From assembly GCA_004802705.1 (NCBI GenBank), contig SGPL01000054.1, forward strand, positions 1 to 64,000: 64,000 bases of DNA. The letters run 5' to 3'. A program made the translations under genes and the position numbers. Under the pieces are notes generated by a model, which saw nothing but the letters and a program-made list of their open reading frames with translations, was not told the origin of the DNA and searched no databases. The stretch is from Bondarzewia mesenterica (taxonomy: Eukaryota; Basidiomycota; Agaricomycetes; Russulales; Bondarzewiaceae). Shown here piece after piece: positions 49,012 through 60,763 of this stretch. Position 1 is the first letter of the stretch, and each line of letters starts with the position of its first letter.

Positions 49012-50676
49012 TTATCCTATTCGTTTCGTTTTGTCATCACCTGTAGGGGATCGTGCGGAATCATTCAACGCATGCTGTGTCCGGTCGACTCGACGAAGGG
49101 CCTGTCGGGCTTCCAGCATGCCTTCTCGCATCCCAATCTTTTTAGACTGATCAAAACTGCGCTGGAACATCTCCAAAGCGGATGGCAGGTCTCCCCGCAT
49201 CTTCGTGCGATTGCATGTCAATCAACGTCAGAAGGCTGTTTACTATGGAAGGACGCGCACCTCGCGGAGGGACGCCAAGTTGAAGAGCGTGGCGGCGAGA
49301 GCTTGCTCGCAGGTCTCCAAATCGCCGGGGGGACCGCGGGAGTTTTTCTGCGTCTTTTCGATGACGGAGAGCGCTTGTCTGGCCCAGGCGTCGGCCTGGT
49401 GGAGTTTCTGGGGCGTGGGCGAACCGCGCATGAGCAGTTCGGACAGGTTGCTCATCAGCTGTGCACCTGCAGATGAAGTTCTTGCTTTATGAGTGTGACA
49501 CGATCGATAGAAGGGAGAGGAAACGTGCCTCGACATATTTCGTCTGTGGAAACTGACTTTCCGGAGTTCGGAGGTGGGACGAGGAGCGAGATGGCTTGGA
49601 GGTAGAGTGGTATAGCGTATCTAGTTTGAGCGCAAAGACAACGGTCATAAAAAAAAAATCAGGTCTCGGGAATCTGTGATGTGGAAGGAGAACGCCTTAC
49701 TCGGTCTTTCCAGTCCTGGCATAGAATGCGCCAAGAGCCTCTATAGGTGCGCCCACGTCCGCCACGCGCATCCAACCGGGCAAGTCCAACTCGGACAACA
49801 CCACCGTGTCCGGATCCTCTCCGACCTTCTCGGTCTTGCCTTTCCCAGCGCTCTTGGCGATCCGCAATCCCTCTTCCACCGCCCAGGTCAACCACCGCTC
49901 TTCCTCCTCCTCGCTGACGTGATAGGTGTCCGCCATCGCGCCGAGCTTGTGCGCGAGCGCGACGGCGCGCAGCTGCTCTTCGCCCGTGAGCTCGGAGTGG
50001 TGGGTTTGGAGGTGCGAGAATGCGGCTTCGTAGAACTCGTACGCGGCCTTGGGGCGGTTGGAAGACTCGAGGACGTCTCCGAGGATAGAGGCTATGCCGG
50101 AGATTTTGAGGTATGGGGAAGGAGAGAGGGAGTCCAGGGAGAGGGTCAAAGCGGTTTCGTACGCCCTGTGACATTCAGCGGCGTCAAGAAAAACGCGGTC
50201 ATGAGGATTGGGTGTAGGTGCGCACCGTTGGAGATACCTTGCGCTCAGGATGAAGTCTCCTTGCTGTTTGGCTTTAACACCGGCCCTCAGGTCTGCACGT
50301 ACCTCCTGAGGCCACATCGTGAACGAGTTGTAAAATTGATACCTGTGATCATCCGTCAGACCTGTGTTCGAGAACAGTATTCGAGGGTGGAAGGGAAATG
50401 GAAACTGACATACAGGCCGTACCCGGTGGCGCCCATGCCGATGACTATGAGGGCAGAGAAGACGGTCGTGATGCGGAAACTCGAGGTTTGGGAGAGGGAC
50501 GCTGTCGAGTAGGTTTTGGACGCGCCAGCTCGAGCTTGTTGAGCGCTGCTAGCCAAGTTGGCTGGTAGAGTTCGAGGACATCGCTGGGGCGTGATACGTG
50601 CTGTTGAGGAGGTGAGAGAATGGCGCAGGAGGGAGGGAGCAGTCAAGGCCACTCTTGAGGATGATGGAAGGGCCAT
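49012..50676 (-). CDS. Mitochondrial TPR protein, Mgr3/TTC19-like
   Basis: The start at 50676 gives a Ser/Arg-rich presequence (MALPSSSRVALTAPSLLRHS, TSSTARITPQRC), a single helix (ITTVFSALIVIGMGATGYGL) and then, after short introns, TPR-like helices: MWPQEVRADLRAGVKAKQQG, AYETALTLSLDSLSPSPYLK, GIASILGDVLESSNRPKAAY, EFYEAAFSHLQTHHSEL, LAHKLGAMADTYHVSEEEEE, GAPIEALGAFYARTGKTEYA, AQLMSNLSELLMRGS, LHQADAWARQALSVIEK and LPSALEMFQRSFDQSKKIGM. It ends at 49012. A presequence, inner-membrane helix and TPR array match Mgr3, the adaptor of the i-AAA protease Yme1, and the related TTC19 family. The exact orthology is uncertain. The genes on either side are unrelated. Confidence 0.72.
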
Positions 50677-50999
50677 TCTGTCTCGTCAAACAGAATGTCT
50701 CCGCGGAATGGTGGAGGCTGTCTGCAGAGTGTGCGTCCTTACGTCGACCCTATGACTCAGCGCCGCTCAGCCGCTTTTGTCTGCCAATCCTCCTCAACAG
50801 CAACTCGGTATCTGGCCACTATCACTTGACAGTTTCCCACATCGACACAAGTATGAAAGTGGGAAAAGACCTTTTATTTTCTTTCCCTTTTCTCAATCTT
50901 GCGGTGTTGTAGCACCCGTCTGGCGAGGTTTCTAGTAAATCCAGTCTGACCGTGAGCGTGAACGACCATGTACTCGAGCATCAACCACAGATTGGTTCC

Positions 51000-52748
51000 A
51001 TGCCCCTGGTAGCGGAAGAGCCAGAGTATCTTCACACCTCTGTCTTTCGGTAAGTGATGAATACTTCAATGGTCAATAGCCGAACTCAGGTTTCATTCGA
51101 GCAGATCTCAGAATTTGGAGGTCACCATCCACAGTCCGTCGGTGAGAATGTCACGATGGCGAGGACGAGAATTAAGTCAACCTCTGCCCGTTTTTGGCGA
51201 CAATGGTCACCCGAAGGGCGTGATTGCCATTGACCACCAACTGAGCTCTGGTCNCNNNNNNNNNNNNNNNNNNNNNNNNNNNNNNNNNNNNNNNNNNNNN
51301 NNNNNNNNNTTTTCAGATTAATCAGCACCCGTGCTGCTGCCTCGGATAGATNGAGGGCTCTTTTCTGTATATCTCTTCGGGCGCGACAGTTCAAGGTTCA
51401 TCTTCGTCTCAGCCACCCGGTAGATNTCAACACACTTTCTTCTCTGCATCTATCGTTCCCGCACTGTCTGGAGACATTAGACCTAGCAGTGGAAGCACAT
51501 CCGAANACTTGACGCTGGTGGACCATAAATCAAAGAAAGANAGCCTCAAGCGGAAAACGAACTCAACGAACACCAGCTCGTCCAGCCGGCACACATATCC
51601 ATTCATTTTTCACCTGCCACAGCCTAGTCNCATAGGCGAGGAGTTGCCTCCGACTTTNTACTCCTCCGTATCNTTGGAAGGAGGTATNCGCGGGCTGGCA
51701 TCCGTAGAGAGNGCTGNGGTANCGTACAAGCTCATTGCCNTTTGGNAACCTCTCNTCGAGGGTTCCGCNGCAAAAGAGATGTATGTGCACCTGTCCAGAG
51801 GACCTTCCTCTCACTTGCTAACACGTCCCAAGCNTCGAGGTGCCNATTATGATCCAACCTGACACCGANCATCTCCNGCTNNATNGTCTTANNGTGAACC
51901 CTGAATCGTGGTCGGANACTTCTCTTCGACCTCTTCGACCTATACCATGCTATAGTGCGGTATGTATCAGATATACANCTTCTGCGGCATANAACTGGCT
52001 TTGACNCCCATANCCAGATCGCNGTTCCCAGCCCACCCAGCTTTCCCCGCTCTGGATCTATNCCTTTTTTACGTCGTGTTCTCGGTAAAACCAAAGTCAC
52101 CATCCTTAGCTCGCGAGATTGCNTCCAACGCAGTCGTCACGGTCTCCCTACTGCGAGAAGTGACCGTCGATTNTTCAGAGTCACGACCTAGCTCGGTCTA
52201 TACCTCCGAGTCTCTAGACTCATCTTCGCCTACGACTCCNCCGGCCTCAGCCAGCGTTGATTCTGACTCGCAGGCGTCTTCAAGTCTGTATATACCGCGC
52301 CNTGACAGGCACCGAAAACGTGTCGCAAGAAGCGCTCCGCCTATCCTCACGAGGGNAGCTGGTCTTGGCCGGCCCTCGCTGCCGGCAGCGGCGATGGAGA
52401 AGTCATTGCCTGACCTGCCCATGGTCGTTTCCGAATCGCGGCTTTTAATGACAGACGTGTCTGTCGGCTTTCCCAACCGCGTCCACAACCGCGTCCGCTC
52501 TCGAGGGCGTGCGCCAGAGTCGCAAGGTCCCTTCGCACGACGGTTTATACAAGGGCAGATTCCAGTTGAATGCGAGCATGCTCCCGACTGTTGATTGGGA
52601 TGGTATTGGAATCAAGGTTCGTTGCCAACCCGTTTGCCATTTCTTGATGACTCGCTCACGAGGCGCTCGAATACAGTATTACATGGAAGTGTCCGTCCTT
52701 TTTGGCCAGGACGAAATGCTCGCCAGGGTGCCGATCAAGATTTATTGA
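51000..52748 (+). CDS. Arrestin-like fold protein, broken by assembly gap and frame shift
   Basis: A likely start at 51000 gives MPLVAEEPEYLHTSVFR, then after an intron FHSSRSQNLEVTIHSPS and VFGDNGHPKGVIAIDHQLSS before an N run. After the gap come YPFIFHLPQPS, EELPPT, SVE-x-A-x-V-x-YKLIAxW, then VVFSVKPKSPSLAREI and VVTVSLLREVTVD. A Ser-rich linker follows (TSESLDSSSPTT), then SLPDLPMVVSESRLLMTDVS and VGFPNRVHNRV. The final block is one frame over: SHDGLYKGRFQLNASMLPTV, DWDGIGIK and, after an intron, YYMEVSVLFGQDEMLARVPI. The strand pattern and LREVTV block resemble arrestin-like proteins of Agaricomycetes. The Ns and the frame break near 52500 make the gene model incomplete. Function unknown; arrestins often link cargo to ubiquitin ligases. 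Confidence 0.5.
51254..51309. other. Assembly gap (N run)
   Basis: A run of unresolved bases lies inside the arrestin-like gene, surrounded by many isolated Ns up to about 52360. The missing length is unknown. Coding calls here are tentative. Confidence 0.95.
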
Positions 52749-53353
52749 CTATGTTTGGGACGCGATCTTTCAGACTTTTTTTTTTTTACTCGTGATTATA
52801 TGCTCGACACAGGTTTCTTTACCCTTGATGACAGTGGATTGGGCTCAGACTTACTCTTTTTTTTTTTGCAGTTAAAATGATTCTTCTTGGGCTGTAATCA
52901 TTTTACATTGCATGACTGAGAGTCCTTTCTGACGCCTCTGTATTCCAAGTTGCCCTAGCCTTTCATCTATCCCATACATATATATGTGCATCACTTACTG
53001 AGGACTGTTGAATTCGAATTTGAGACCAAAGTCACAAAGTGAGCCGAAAGTAACTTGACAGCAACCGGCACGGTCATGTGATCTGTACTCTGGTAGTCCG
53101 AGTCAACAGCTGCACTGAAAGTAGCACTGCTACTCTCAAGTCATTGAACAACATCTGCAGCCCCTTCATCTGCATATTTTGAACCGACAACCTCTTTTCA
53201 AAGGTGAAAAAAAACGCCGCATACCGACCATAATCGGTGAGACCTACTTGAACCTTGGCTCTCACTATCTTTTTAAAGGCAAAAGTACCCAGTGGATTCC
53301 TACCGCCAATCCGGCCACCTGTCGTTGACCATTCGGAGCACGGACGATTCCAG
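52749..53353. other. Intergenic, F-box gene upstream region
   Basis: About 600 bp with two poly-T runs (52779-52788 and 52857-52868) in the 3' flank of the arrestin-like gene. The rest is upstream of the F-box gene. No other feature was seen. Confidence 0.45.
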
Positions 53354-55075
53354 ATGACCGTCTGTAGCATGATCCCTGTGGCATCCAGTGAATCTGGTCA
53401 AGTGAAAGCTGCGGATGACCGATTGCTCAGAATGGACATACAGCTTCAAGAAATGGAGGCAAAGCGTCGCCGTCTCCTGAAGCAACGGAATCAGCTGTCG
53501 CCTATCTCGCGTCTTCCGTCCAATGTTCTGTCTGAGATTTTTCAGGCATGCACTATGGGTGCCCCCTCCAGCTTCACTGCAATAAAACTGGCTCTCCGTC
53601 TTTGTCGAGTCTGCGCACAGTGGCGAGCGATTCTGGTCAATGACCCCAGGTTCTGGACTGTATATTCATTTCCGTTCGTCGACAATAATCCCTCGTTTGT
53701 AGGCGAACTCCTGGCACGGTCAAAAACAGCACCTATCACTGTTAAAATCGAATCATCTATTTGGTCGCATCATTCCCCCTCTAACATAATCAAGGAAGGA
53801 TGGCAGGCGTTGTATCATCTATCGCACATTCGCAAATTATCCATCGCGTGCGGGTGTAAAGATGCGCGGAATTATCTGTTTTATCTCAAAACAATTCCTG
53901 CTCCCCTCCTGGAAGAATTCAGACTGCGTTCTACGGATGGCAATTTGCTTCGTTGTCCGGAAGATCTATTCTGCTTCTGGGCAGCGCCTAATTTACACCG
54001 CCTTGAACTCGGCCATTGTCGTTTACTCGATCCTACCAATCCCGCATTACGATCGTTGACATCGTTGAATCTGAGATTTTGTGTCTTCCAGTTCCGTGAC
54101 CTTCTCGATGTCCTGTCCAATACACCGTCGCTCTCAAAGCTGTCCTTGGCGAACAATTTGCCTCCAAAACCCGATATGACCCTGTACCTTCGAGGACCGG
54201 TCATTCATCTGCCCCGTCTCCAGGACCTCACACTTGATGATCATCCAATTCTTATGCGGGCTCTCATGGAGCGTATCTCATTCCCTCCATCACTCGTGTT
54301 CACTGTTCGCGATCAAATTGATGGTAGACGAACGCTGCCGATCAACTCACACATCCTCGCACTTGCCACGGCTGCCGCCACTACAGAACCGCTTCAGTCG
54401 TTGATGGTATCCTCCACTAACTCGGGATATGGGACGCCAACGTCATTCATCGTGTCAGGCTCACGAACGGAGACAGAGTATTCTGCCCATCATCTTGATA
54501 CTACTAGGGCCCACGTCTATCTATATTTCTGGAGACGCATGAGATACCCGGACTTCCGCTGGCGTGCTCTGACGGATATTTGTTTGCATCTGCCTCTCGA
54601 ACATGTTCAGACGCTCACAATCAGTGATTGCAGTCCGGTGGAGGCTTGGGGGGAGGTGCTGCATCGCTTTTCGAGCGTACAGACCCTTTGTCTGCAGGCT
54701 TTGCAGTCTATGACAGAGTTCCTAGAGTTGCTGATTCCGGCTCCGGTGGATGGTTTGGAGGCGCAAGTGCGGTCATCTCAACCTACGAGCCAGGACCTGC
54801 GGACAATGCCACTCCCGATTTTGTCGAAAGTTAAACTGGGACTATCGCGTGGGAACATGGACGAGGAGGACGTTGATCAGTTTCTGTGGACTTTGGAGCG
54901 GTTTCTGTCTGCGCGTCGAGCGAAAGGAGCTGGGATTGCAGAACTCGAGGTGGCCGGGCTGAGGTTGAATCGGCAAGACCGTGAATCGTTGGCTTCTTAT
55001 GTAGGAACGTTCCGTTTTGACGTTCAGAGGCCTAAACCGGATCAGTTCACTCCATATATCAGTTTCCCGTGGTAG
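53354..55075 (+). CDS. F-box-like protein with leucine-rich region
   Basis: One exon of about 573 residues from the ATG at 53354 (MTVCSMIPVASSESGQVKAA). A coiled-coil segment follows (LLRMDIQLQEMEAKRRRLLK), then the F-box: ISRLPSNVLSEIFQACTMGA, ALRLCRVCAQWRAILVNDPR and FWTVYSFPF. The long C-terminal part has irregular leucine-rich repeats (LHRLELGHCRLLDPTNPALR, LTSLNLRFCVFQFRDLLDVL, LSKLSLANNLPP) up to LEVAGLRLNRQDRESLASYV. F-box proteins recruit substrates to SCF ubiquitin ligases through Skp1. This coiled-coil plus F-box plus LRR arrangement is a large lineage-specific family in Agaricomycetes. The substrate is unknown. The copy has no visible defect. Confidence 0.88.
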   Translation: MTVCSMIPVASSESGQVKAADDRLLRMDIQLQEMEAKRRRLLKQRNQLSPISRLPSNVLSEIFQACTMGAPSSFTAIKLALRLCRVCAQWRAILVNDPRFWTVYSFPFVDNNPSFVGELLARSKTAPITVKIESSIWSHHSPSNIIKEGWQALYHLSHIRKLSIACGCKDARNYLFYLKTIPAPLLEEFRLRSTDGNLLRCPEDLFCFWAAPNLHRLELGHCRLLDPTNPALRSLTSLNLRFCVFQFRDLLDVLSNTPSLSKLSLANNLPPKPDMTLYLRGPVIHLPRLQDLTLDDHPILMRALMERISFPPSLVFTVRDQIDGRRTLPINSHILALATAAATTEPLQSLMVSSTNSGYGTPTSFIVSGSRTETEYSAHHLDTTRAHVYLYFWRRMRYPDFRWRALTDICLHLPLEHVQTLTISDCSPVEAWGEVLHRFSSVQTLCLQALQSMTEFLELLIPAPVDGLEAQVRSSQPTSQDLRTMPLPILSKVKLGLSRGNMDEEDVDQFLWTLERFLSARRAKGAGIAELEVAGLRLNRQDRESLASYVGTFRFDVQRPKPDQFTPYISFPW

Positions 55076-55343
55076 GTACACTGGTACGAACGTCTTGTCC
55101 ACATAATGTAGTTCAATGTAGATCTGTCGGATACATACAATCCTCGTTAAACAACGGTAATATTACCAATGACCTGTATACGTCGGCAGCGTTCCAATGC
55201 AATTAAATACAATAATTATGGCAAGTTCCACCTCTCTGTCTTGACTTGCGGGGGAATCTGTGTAAAGACTGACCAACCCGATTACACGATTACAGAAACA
55301 AACGATATGACTGCTGAAATCGAACAAGTGTCCAATCAAATAA

Positions 55344-56766
55344 CTACGCCTGCAATCCCCGACCCGAAAGATCTGTCTCAGCCTCGAATTCACTGCGCCC
55401 ATGGCCGCGCTCAACATCATGCGCGCTTTCCTCGATCTTCGGATACTGGTCTGGAGGCTTATTGCTCTCCGTTAGCTGCGTTATGTGTACTTCCAGCGGT
55501 CGCAGAGAGTATGTGAGACCTTGAGACCCGATTGCTCCGATGCCGCTTACGATGTCCTCAGCAAGAGTGGAACGGGCGTACACAGAGGAGCTGTTCGCCA
55601 AGCCGATGCGGATAATGACCATATAGAATGAGATGGCGATGCAAGGTTGTGCCTGCAGGATGAGGTGCATACAAACATTGTCCAATAGTCGGAGGTCAGG
55701 GCAAACGACATAGGATGGGGTGGGTGATGAGAGACGTACCATGTCGACTAGTATGTAGCTGGATGAGTTCTTCATGACCCAGCAGACCAGAGTGAGAAAG
55801 TGTACGATGGCGTATACGAGGCCCGAATCAACGATGATCATCAAGACGGGCACGCCGCGGCCCATGCGATATTTCTTCACGCTATTATTGATGTTCCAAA
55901 TACGATAAGCAAGGAGAGCTAAATCGATGTTCAGGAGAGCGGAATTGTACAAAAACAAAGAGATTTCATGCGCACCTGTGCAACTGAAATTTGTAGTGAG
56001 TGTCACGGAATAGAAAGCGGTGATCCATTTCTCAATGGGCTCATAGGAGGATAGGTCCAGTGGATTGAAACTGCTGACGTAGTATAATCCGACGATGCCG
56101 GTAGCTTCGATTATATAGAACGGGGTCATCCCAGTTTTCACTTAATCTCCTGTATAATTAAGCGACTCACCAGCAACGCCCGCGACCATGATGCCCGGAA
56201 AGATGGCAAGCCACCATGACTGCCAGACCATATAGCATCGATATATCTGGGGTGCGAGGTGAAAGGATGATTGACTTGGGAGCCGTAGAATGACTGACTA
56301 CAATAGCATCCCCAAATACGGCGGCGATCAGATAGACGAGAGTCTTGAAAACGAATGTGAATTGACTGAGGTCGGAAAAATAGGCCTCCGATCCGCCTGG
56401 CGCGTCGCGAAATTGTATCAAGCCTCTCACAGCGTGAATCACGTTTGTTACCATGTGCTTGACACCCAAAGGAAAATCGTCAATAAATACACTCGCGCCT
56501 TACTTGTCCAAGACCTCACCGTGGTACTCAGGATGGCAAAAAAGATGGAGCAGAGGACCATGGTCTTATTCACGTTAGGCGTAGAGCGATGACACCAAAG
56601 TATCCAAAGTGTCATGCCGAACATGAAAAAAGAGAAGCCTACAATTTGCATCATCAAGATGCGCGCCGCGTACGCGGTCGTGAGGATGAGAACACATACC
56701 ATAAACAACGCCCTCCAACGATACCGCGACGATTGCGGCTCTGGTGAAAGTTGGACCGCTCTTCAT
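55344..56766 (-). CDS. Seven-helix membrane protein, uncharacterised Agaricomycete family
   Basis: The start at 56766 gives MKSGPTFTRAAIVAVSLEGV. GT-AG introns join VVYG to GFSFFMFGMTLWILWCHRST, then NKTMVLCSIFFAILSTT, HMVTNVIHAVRGLIQFRDAP, FVFKTLVYLIAAVFGDAI, IYRCYMVWQSWWLAIFPGIM, ATGIVGLYYVSSF, WITAFYSVTLTTNF, LLNIDLALLAYRIWNI, VPVLMIIVDSGLVYAIVHFL and ILQAQPCIAISFYMVIIRIG. The hydrophilic tail ends in GHGRSEFEAETDLSGRGLQA at 55344. About seven helices with an outer N-terminus and charged cytosolic tail suggest a receptor-like topology (inference), but no ligand or G-protein motif is recognisable. A truncated relative lies at 4742-5239. It is convergent with the F-box gene. Confidence 0.75.
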
Positions 56767-58168
56767 CGCATCGACTATTAAAAGGCCTGAGATAGAAGAA
56801 AAGCGTCGGTTCCAGGAGGGATCTTAAAAAAAATGGAAAGATAGCAGGTTAAGGATGGACACGGCGCCTGAGCCTTATGGGCAGCTGGGATCAATGGACC
56901 TGGACGCAACGAAGCAAAGAGCGTAGTGGACCGGGACTACCAGTTCCTCAACGTATCCGAGGATGCTATTATACTCCCACCTCGAAGAACGGCCCATCTG
57001 AAACAAGATCCGAATCAATGCTCACCAATTTGCCCTTTACCTTTTAGTTAGCCGGTCCCACCATCCATTTTTGTCGTGATCTGAGCAGTCCACATGTCCG
57101 AATTTCTATACATCGAGGTCCGAACGGACTTTGGGATGAGCCCAAAAGCTTGGGTGACATCAGTGACTTAAAAGTTGCACAGTATTGCACCAACCCGGGG
57201 CCGCGAGCTAACCAAGAACGACGGCCATCGTTCTTGTGGCGCAAATCATGGGCGCGATGCACTTCGTAACGTTACCCTTAACAGACGTTGCGAAATGAAG
57301 GGGTACATCAGGCGACCCACATTTCCGGTGTTAAAGTCATATTCTAAACACAGTGCATGTTACGACTGCACCCCACTCGTATCGCAAACTGGGAGTAACT
57401 GTTCTCTGACCAGAGAAAGAAGGATAGTAGGCAGGCAGCTGTTGCCGCATCAGGATAGACATCAGTCAAGTCAAACTGACGAAGCTGCATTTAAGTCTGT
57501 TAGGGTTGCATGGCAGCGGCAGTGACAAATGCTCACGAGAGAGCTGGGACAGGCTGGGACGTTATTGGGTCGGGCTTACAAAAGTGAATTTGACCCAAAT
57601 CGAATACAACATTGATTTGAAGCCAATATTTTGCGCGCTCTGGCTCAGGGTACGTGCATTGCATGGCGAAAGAATGAATCATAGTAGACCCGTACTTGTT
57701 TTCCAGCTCATTACCAAACGATAGATCGTAGGCCGCATGAGAAAAAAGCACACACAGCGGAATCCAGACGGGATGTTATATAAATCAAAGGGTGTTTCCG
57801 GCAGGAATTGATGTGAGCCTTTTAGCATTTACTCACCCATCGGCTTTCTAGGGTCGCCAGTTAGCGGGGACATATTTGAAGCTTAAAGCCATAAGTACTC
57901 CGTATCAACATAATGGAAAGAGATCATATAAAATGTCACCATGATATCCGCACCGCCGATCCTGCAGGCTTTAGGCGCGAACACTGGGGCCGGGTGACTA
58001 CGTATACTCGTATAGGCGTCTCCTGGGTCCTGTTCTATCCTGTTCTCCGTACTACTCTTATTCACATAGAAAGATATTTAAAAACAACCATTCAAGAAGA
58101 AACTGCAAAGTTATTCATGGGGAGTTTAGTACATTGACGACAAGACTTGAACAGGATTAGGACTGTTT
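56767..58168. other. Intergenic, 1.4 kb, nothing recognised
   Basis: The promoter side of the membrane-protein gene and the 3' side of the HIT gene. Small frames (57175-57525, 57913-58137) show no family features. Confidence 0.4.
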
Positions 58169-58971
58169 TCAGAGCCGGCTTCTCATCTTCTCCAAAGTAG
58201 CTAACAACACTCCGTTCTCAACCTTCTGCTGCGGCCAATTTTGTCCGACGGTCAAAATCAGACCTTCCTTCTCATTGGGCTTCGGGATAACATGGAAGTG
58301 AACATGGCCGATGTGCTGCGCGAAGTCGGAAGGAAGTGGACAGTGTTACTACTGCATTACAATTGAACAATAATTTGACAATGTGCTCACCTGGAATGCC
58401 AACTCCCCGTTATTCTGCAGCTATGAGCATAACCAACGGCAACATCTAGCTATGGCTTCGACATACCTGAACAACGTTGTATTGTTCGGCGCCAGTCATC
58501 AGAGCAACCTTTTTTCACCGCCGGCCCTATGTCACGCAGGTACTCGTCCGGAAGATCACTGAGGGTCTTTGCGTGGTCTTCACGCAACAATCGCATCATT
58601 CTCCAAGTCAATATGCCTGCGATGTGAGAGCAAATAAAAATCACTTGCATTTGGGGATCACCTGAGTGTGTCCCTCCGCTACCGGGTTTATGTCAAGGAA
58701 TGCGAAGCTAAATCACGCAGCGTCAACACGATATTGCATGCGCTAGCAGTTTGCTTGAATTATCATACCAGCGTTCGTCCTCATAGACCTTGAAGCAAGG
58801 GACGCTGCCTAGAAGTATGTCAGTTCGACGTGTTATGGACTGCAAGTTACCGTGACTTTGACTTGCCGCTCAAAATCATGCAAAACAAGCATCTGTCCGT
58901 AAAGTTAGTCGCGGTACTAAGAATAGGAAGTACCAAGGCGAGACTCGCTTTTCGTCTGGGTTCGAGGCCAT
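58169..58971 (-). CDS. HIT-family nucleotide hydrolase, frame problems
   Basis: The start at 58971 gives MASNPDEKRVSP. Later blocks are CLFCMILSGKSKS, VPCFKVYEDER, FAFLDINPVAEGHTQVIPK, then HAKTLSDLPDEYLRDIGPAV, VALMTGAEQYNVVQ, NNGELAFQ and finally QHIGHVHFHVIPKPNEKEGL, containing the HxHxH histidine triad, with VGQNWPQQKVENGVLLATLE and KMRSRL to the stop at 58169-58171. These are purine nucleotide phosphoramidase (Hnt1/HINT) features. Two joins do not close cleanly: exon 1 to exon 2 gives a stop, and an extra base in the run AAAAAAGG (about 58500) shifts the frame before VALMTG. The intron after VIPK must start with GC (GCAAGT). I think the gene is real and probably functional, with sequence errors, but a young pseudogene is possible. 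Confidence 0.7.
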
Positions 58972-59445
58972 GTCTAGTTGCACTGCAAGGTATTGCCTAA
59001 ATGATGCAAGTGAGGGCGATGGAAAGGAAGAGGGAAGATGGGGGGAAGTACTTTGCCAATGTGATTGATCCATCCCTTTTAACAGCCTTGCGGCGCACTT
59101 TTCCCAGAGTCATTCAGTGAATGCCCTCCATATGCACGCCTGAGGCCTGAGGTCATTGCATTCATGGATCTTCCCGTGGAAAGCACCGTGGGAACAATTT
59201 GCGAATCCTTACTGGATGTTTGGAATTATCTGGCTTCCTTTCTCTTCCTTGAATCCTTCCCACTCCGAGTCTGAGATCTAGGAGCGCTTGAGCAATTGCG
59301 GAACTCGTATTGCGCTCGCGGCGCCCCGTCTCGAAAACCTCTCAAGGCTGTGTTGCACTTCTCGTCTCCAGAATATCTGCTTCAGCGTCTGAAGTTTCAT
59401 ATGACCGGCGACTGCGGAGGGGTATGATGGGCCTCGAATCATTCA

Positions 59446-59487
59446 CACAGAACGACGGTCTTCTGTGTAGGTCGCTACGGAGACTAG
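59446..59487 (+). repeat. Inverted repeat, arm 1 (42 bp)
   Basis: The arm begins CACAGAACGAC and ends in CTACGGAGACTAG. Its reverse complement recurs at 59838-59879 with two mismatches in 42 bases, about 350 bp away. Confidence 0.65.
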
Positions 59488-59837
59488 AATCATTCGTAAT
59501 ACGTGAATATGAGCAGTAAGTTTGATGTTATTCAAGATGCCATATGCAGAGCCAACTCATTCCAGAAGTCCAGTAAGCACAGACACGGTACTTGCTACGG
59601 ATACTATGAGTGACATGTTTTTGCTTCCCATGTGTACATTGATGTTCTAATGTACTGTGTACTAGATCATACTTATAAGCCTTGTTAAACTGCTTGTTTT
59701 GAACGTAGTGCGCAACGTGATGCGCGAGCGCGTGGCCCCGCGCATGAGTGGGGAAACGATGGTGGTATGGAACATGGTGCGCAAACACGAGGAGCCGCCA
59801 TGCCAAAACGAGGAGCTGGTGATATGGTGCGCGTCCG

Positions 59838-59879
59838 CTAGTCTCCGTAGCGACCTGCACAGAAGACAGTCGTTCTGTG
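59838..59879 (-). repeat. Inverted repeat, arm 2 (42 bp)
   Basis: Reverse complement of the arm at 59446-59487, differing at two positions. No target duplication or transposase was recognised around the pair. Confidence 0.65.
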
Positions 59880-60763
59880 TTAACGCGTGCGCGAGGCCCC
59901 GCCGTATAAAAAGCGCTCGAAACTGGGAACATCGTGTGCGAATGCCAGGCACGAATGCATCGAGATGGCGGACTGGGCCCATGATGCGTGTGCGCGAGGC
60001 CCGCATCTGAATACAATTCCAGCCTCCGCAGAAGTAATGTACCCAGTTTTGGCACTCGATGGAAATCAGCGCTCAGCCGCCATATGCACCTAGGTAAGCG
60101 CTGAATCTCCGAGTTACTTTCCGCTGTGGAATTCCAGTACTCTTCAATTGGAGTATCAGTCACAGAAGCATACTGAATGACTATGTGGGAATGCCGCCGT
60201 GTCAGAAGAGAAGCGACATATTCGAAGAACTTGATAATGATAATGGCCAGGGCCCGGTGACGCCTCGAGGCCTAGCTCAAGGACTTGAAGGATGGTTCGC
60301 TATTTTTTTTTTGTTGTTGCGATTTGTTGAGACGCTGCTAGATACCATGGCAGTGCTTCTGACTAACCCTTGAAGGCAATACTGCGACAACTCTCCACAG
60401 CGCCAGTGCCCTGGGCTGAATCTCTTCCACGCCTTGCGAGCCAGGTTTCCTACGACATGGAAATTACAAGGTTCTGATGTTTTCCGGACAAGCGCAAAGG
60501 CCTGTGTAATCCACCTTGCGGCATGCAACTGAAATGTACGTAAATACTGTTGACAGCCCTATCCTGTAATCTGGATTTCCTGCGACTTGTTTATTCTTTT
60601 ATGTCAGTTATTGGCGAGCCGCTCAGTTTTATAATATGTTATCCTTGTGCCTTCGGGAATCCCACGGAGTAGGGCCTGTCGAGGTGCTATAAAACGAGAG
60701 TCGGCGGGATCTCTTGTCGCGACAGGTACTCCACGTTCTTCCAGATTCTTTACTCTGACTGGG

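Larger units (their letters stand above)
58972..60763. other. Intergenic with inverted repeat
   Basis: 1.8 kb between the HIT and P450 genes. The only structure seen is the 42-bp inverted repeat pair (59446 and 59838). A minus-strand frame of 211 codons (59528-60163) spans it but has His/Thr-rich composition and no family resemblance, so it is not called a gene. Confidence 0.45.

Noticed and set aside
59528..60163. 211-codon minus-strand ORF
   Set aside because: His/Thr-rich, contains one arm of an inverted repeat, and shows no family similarity.
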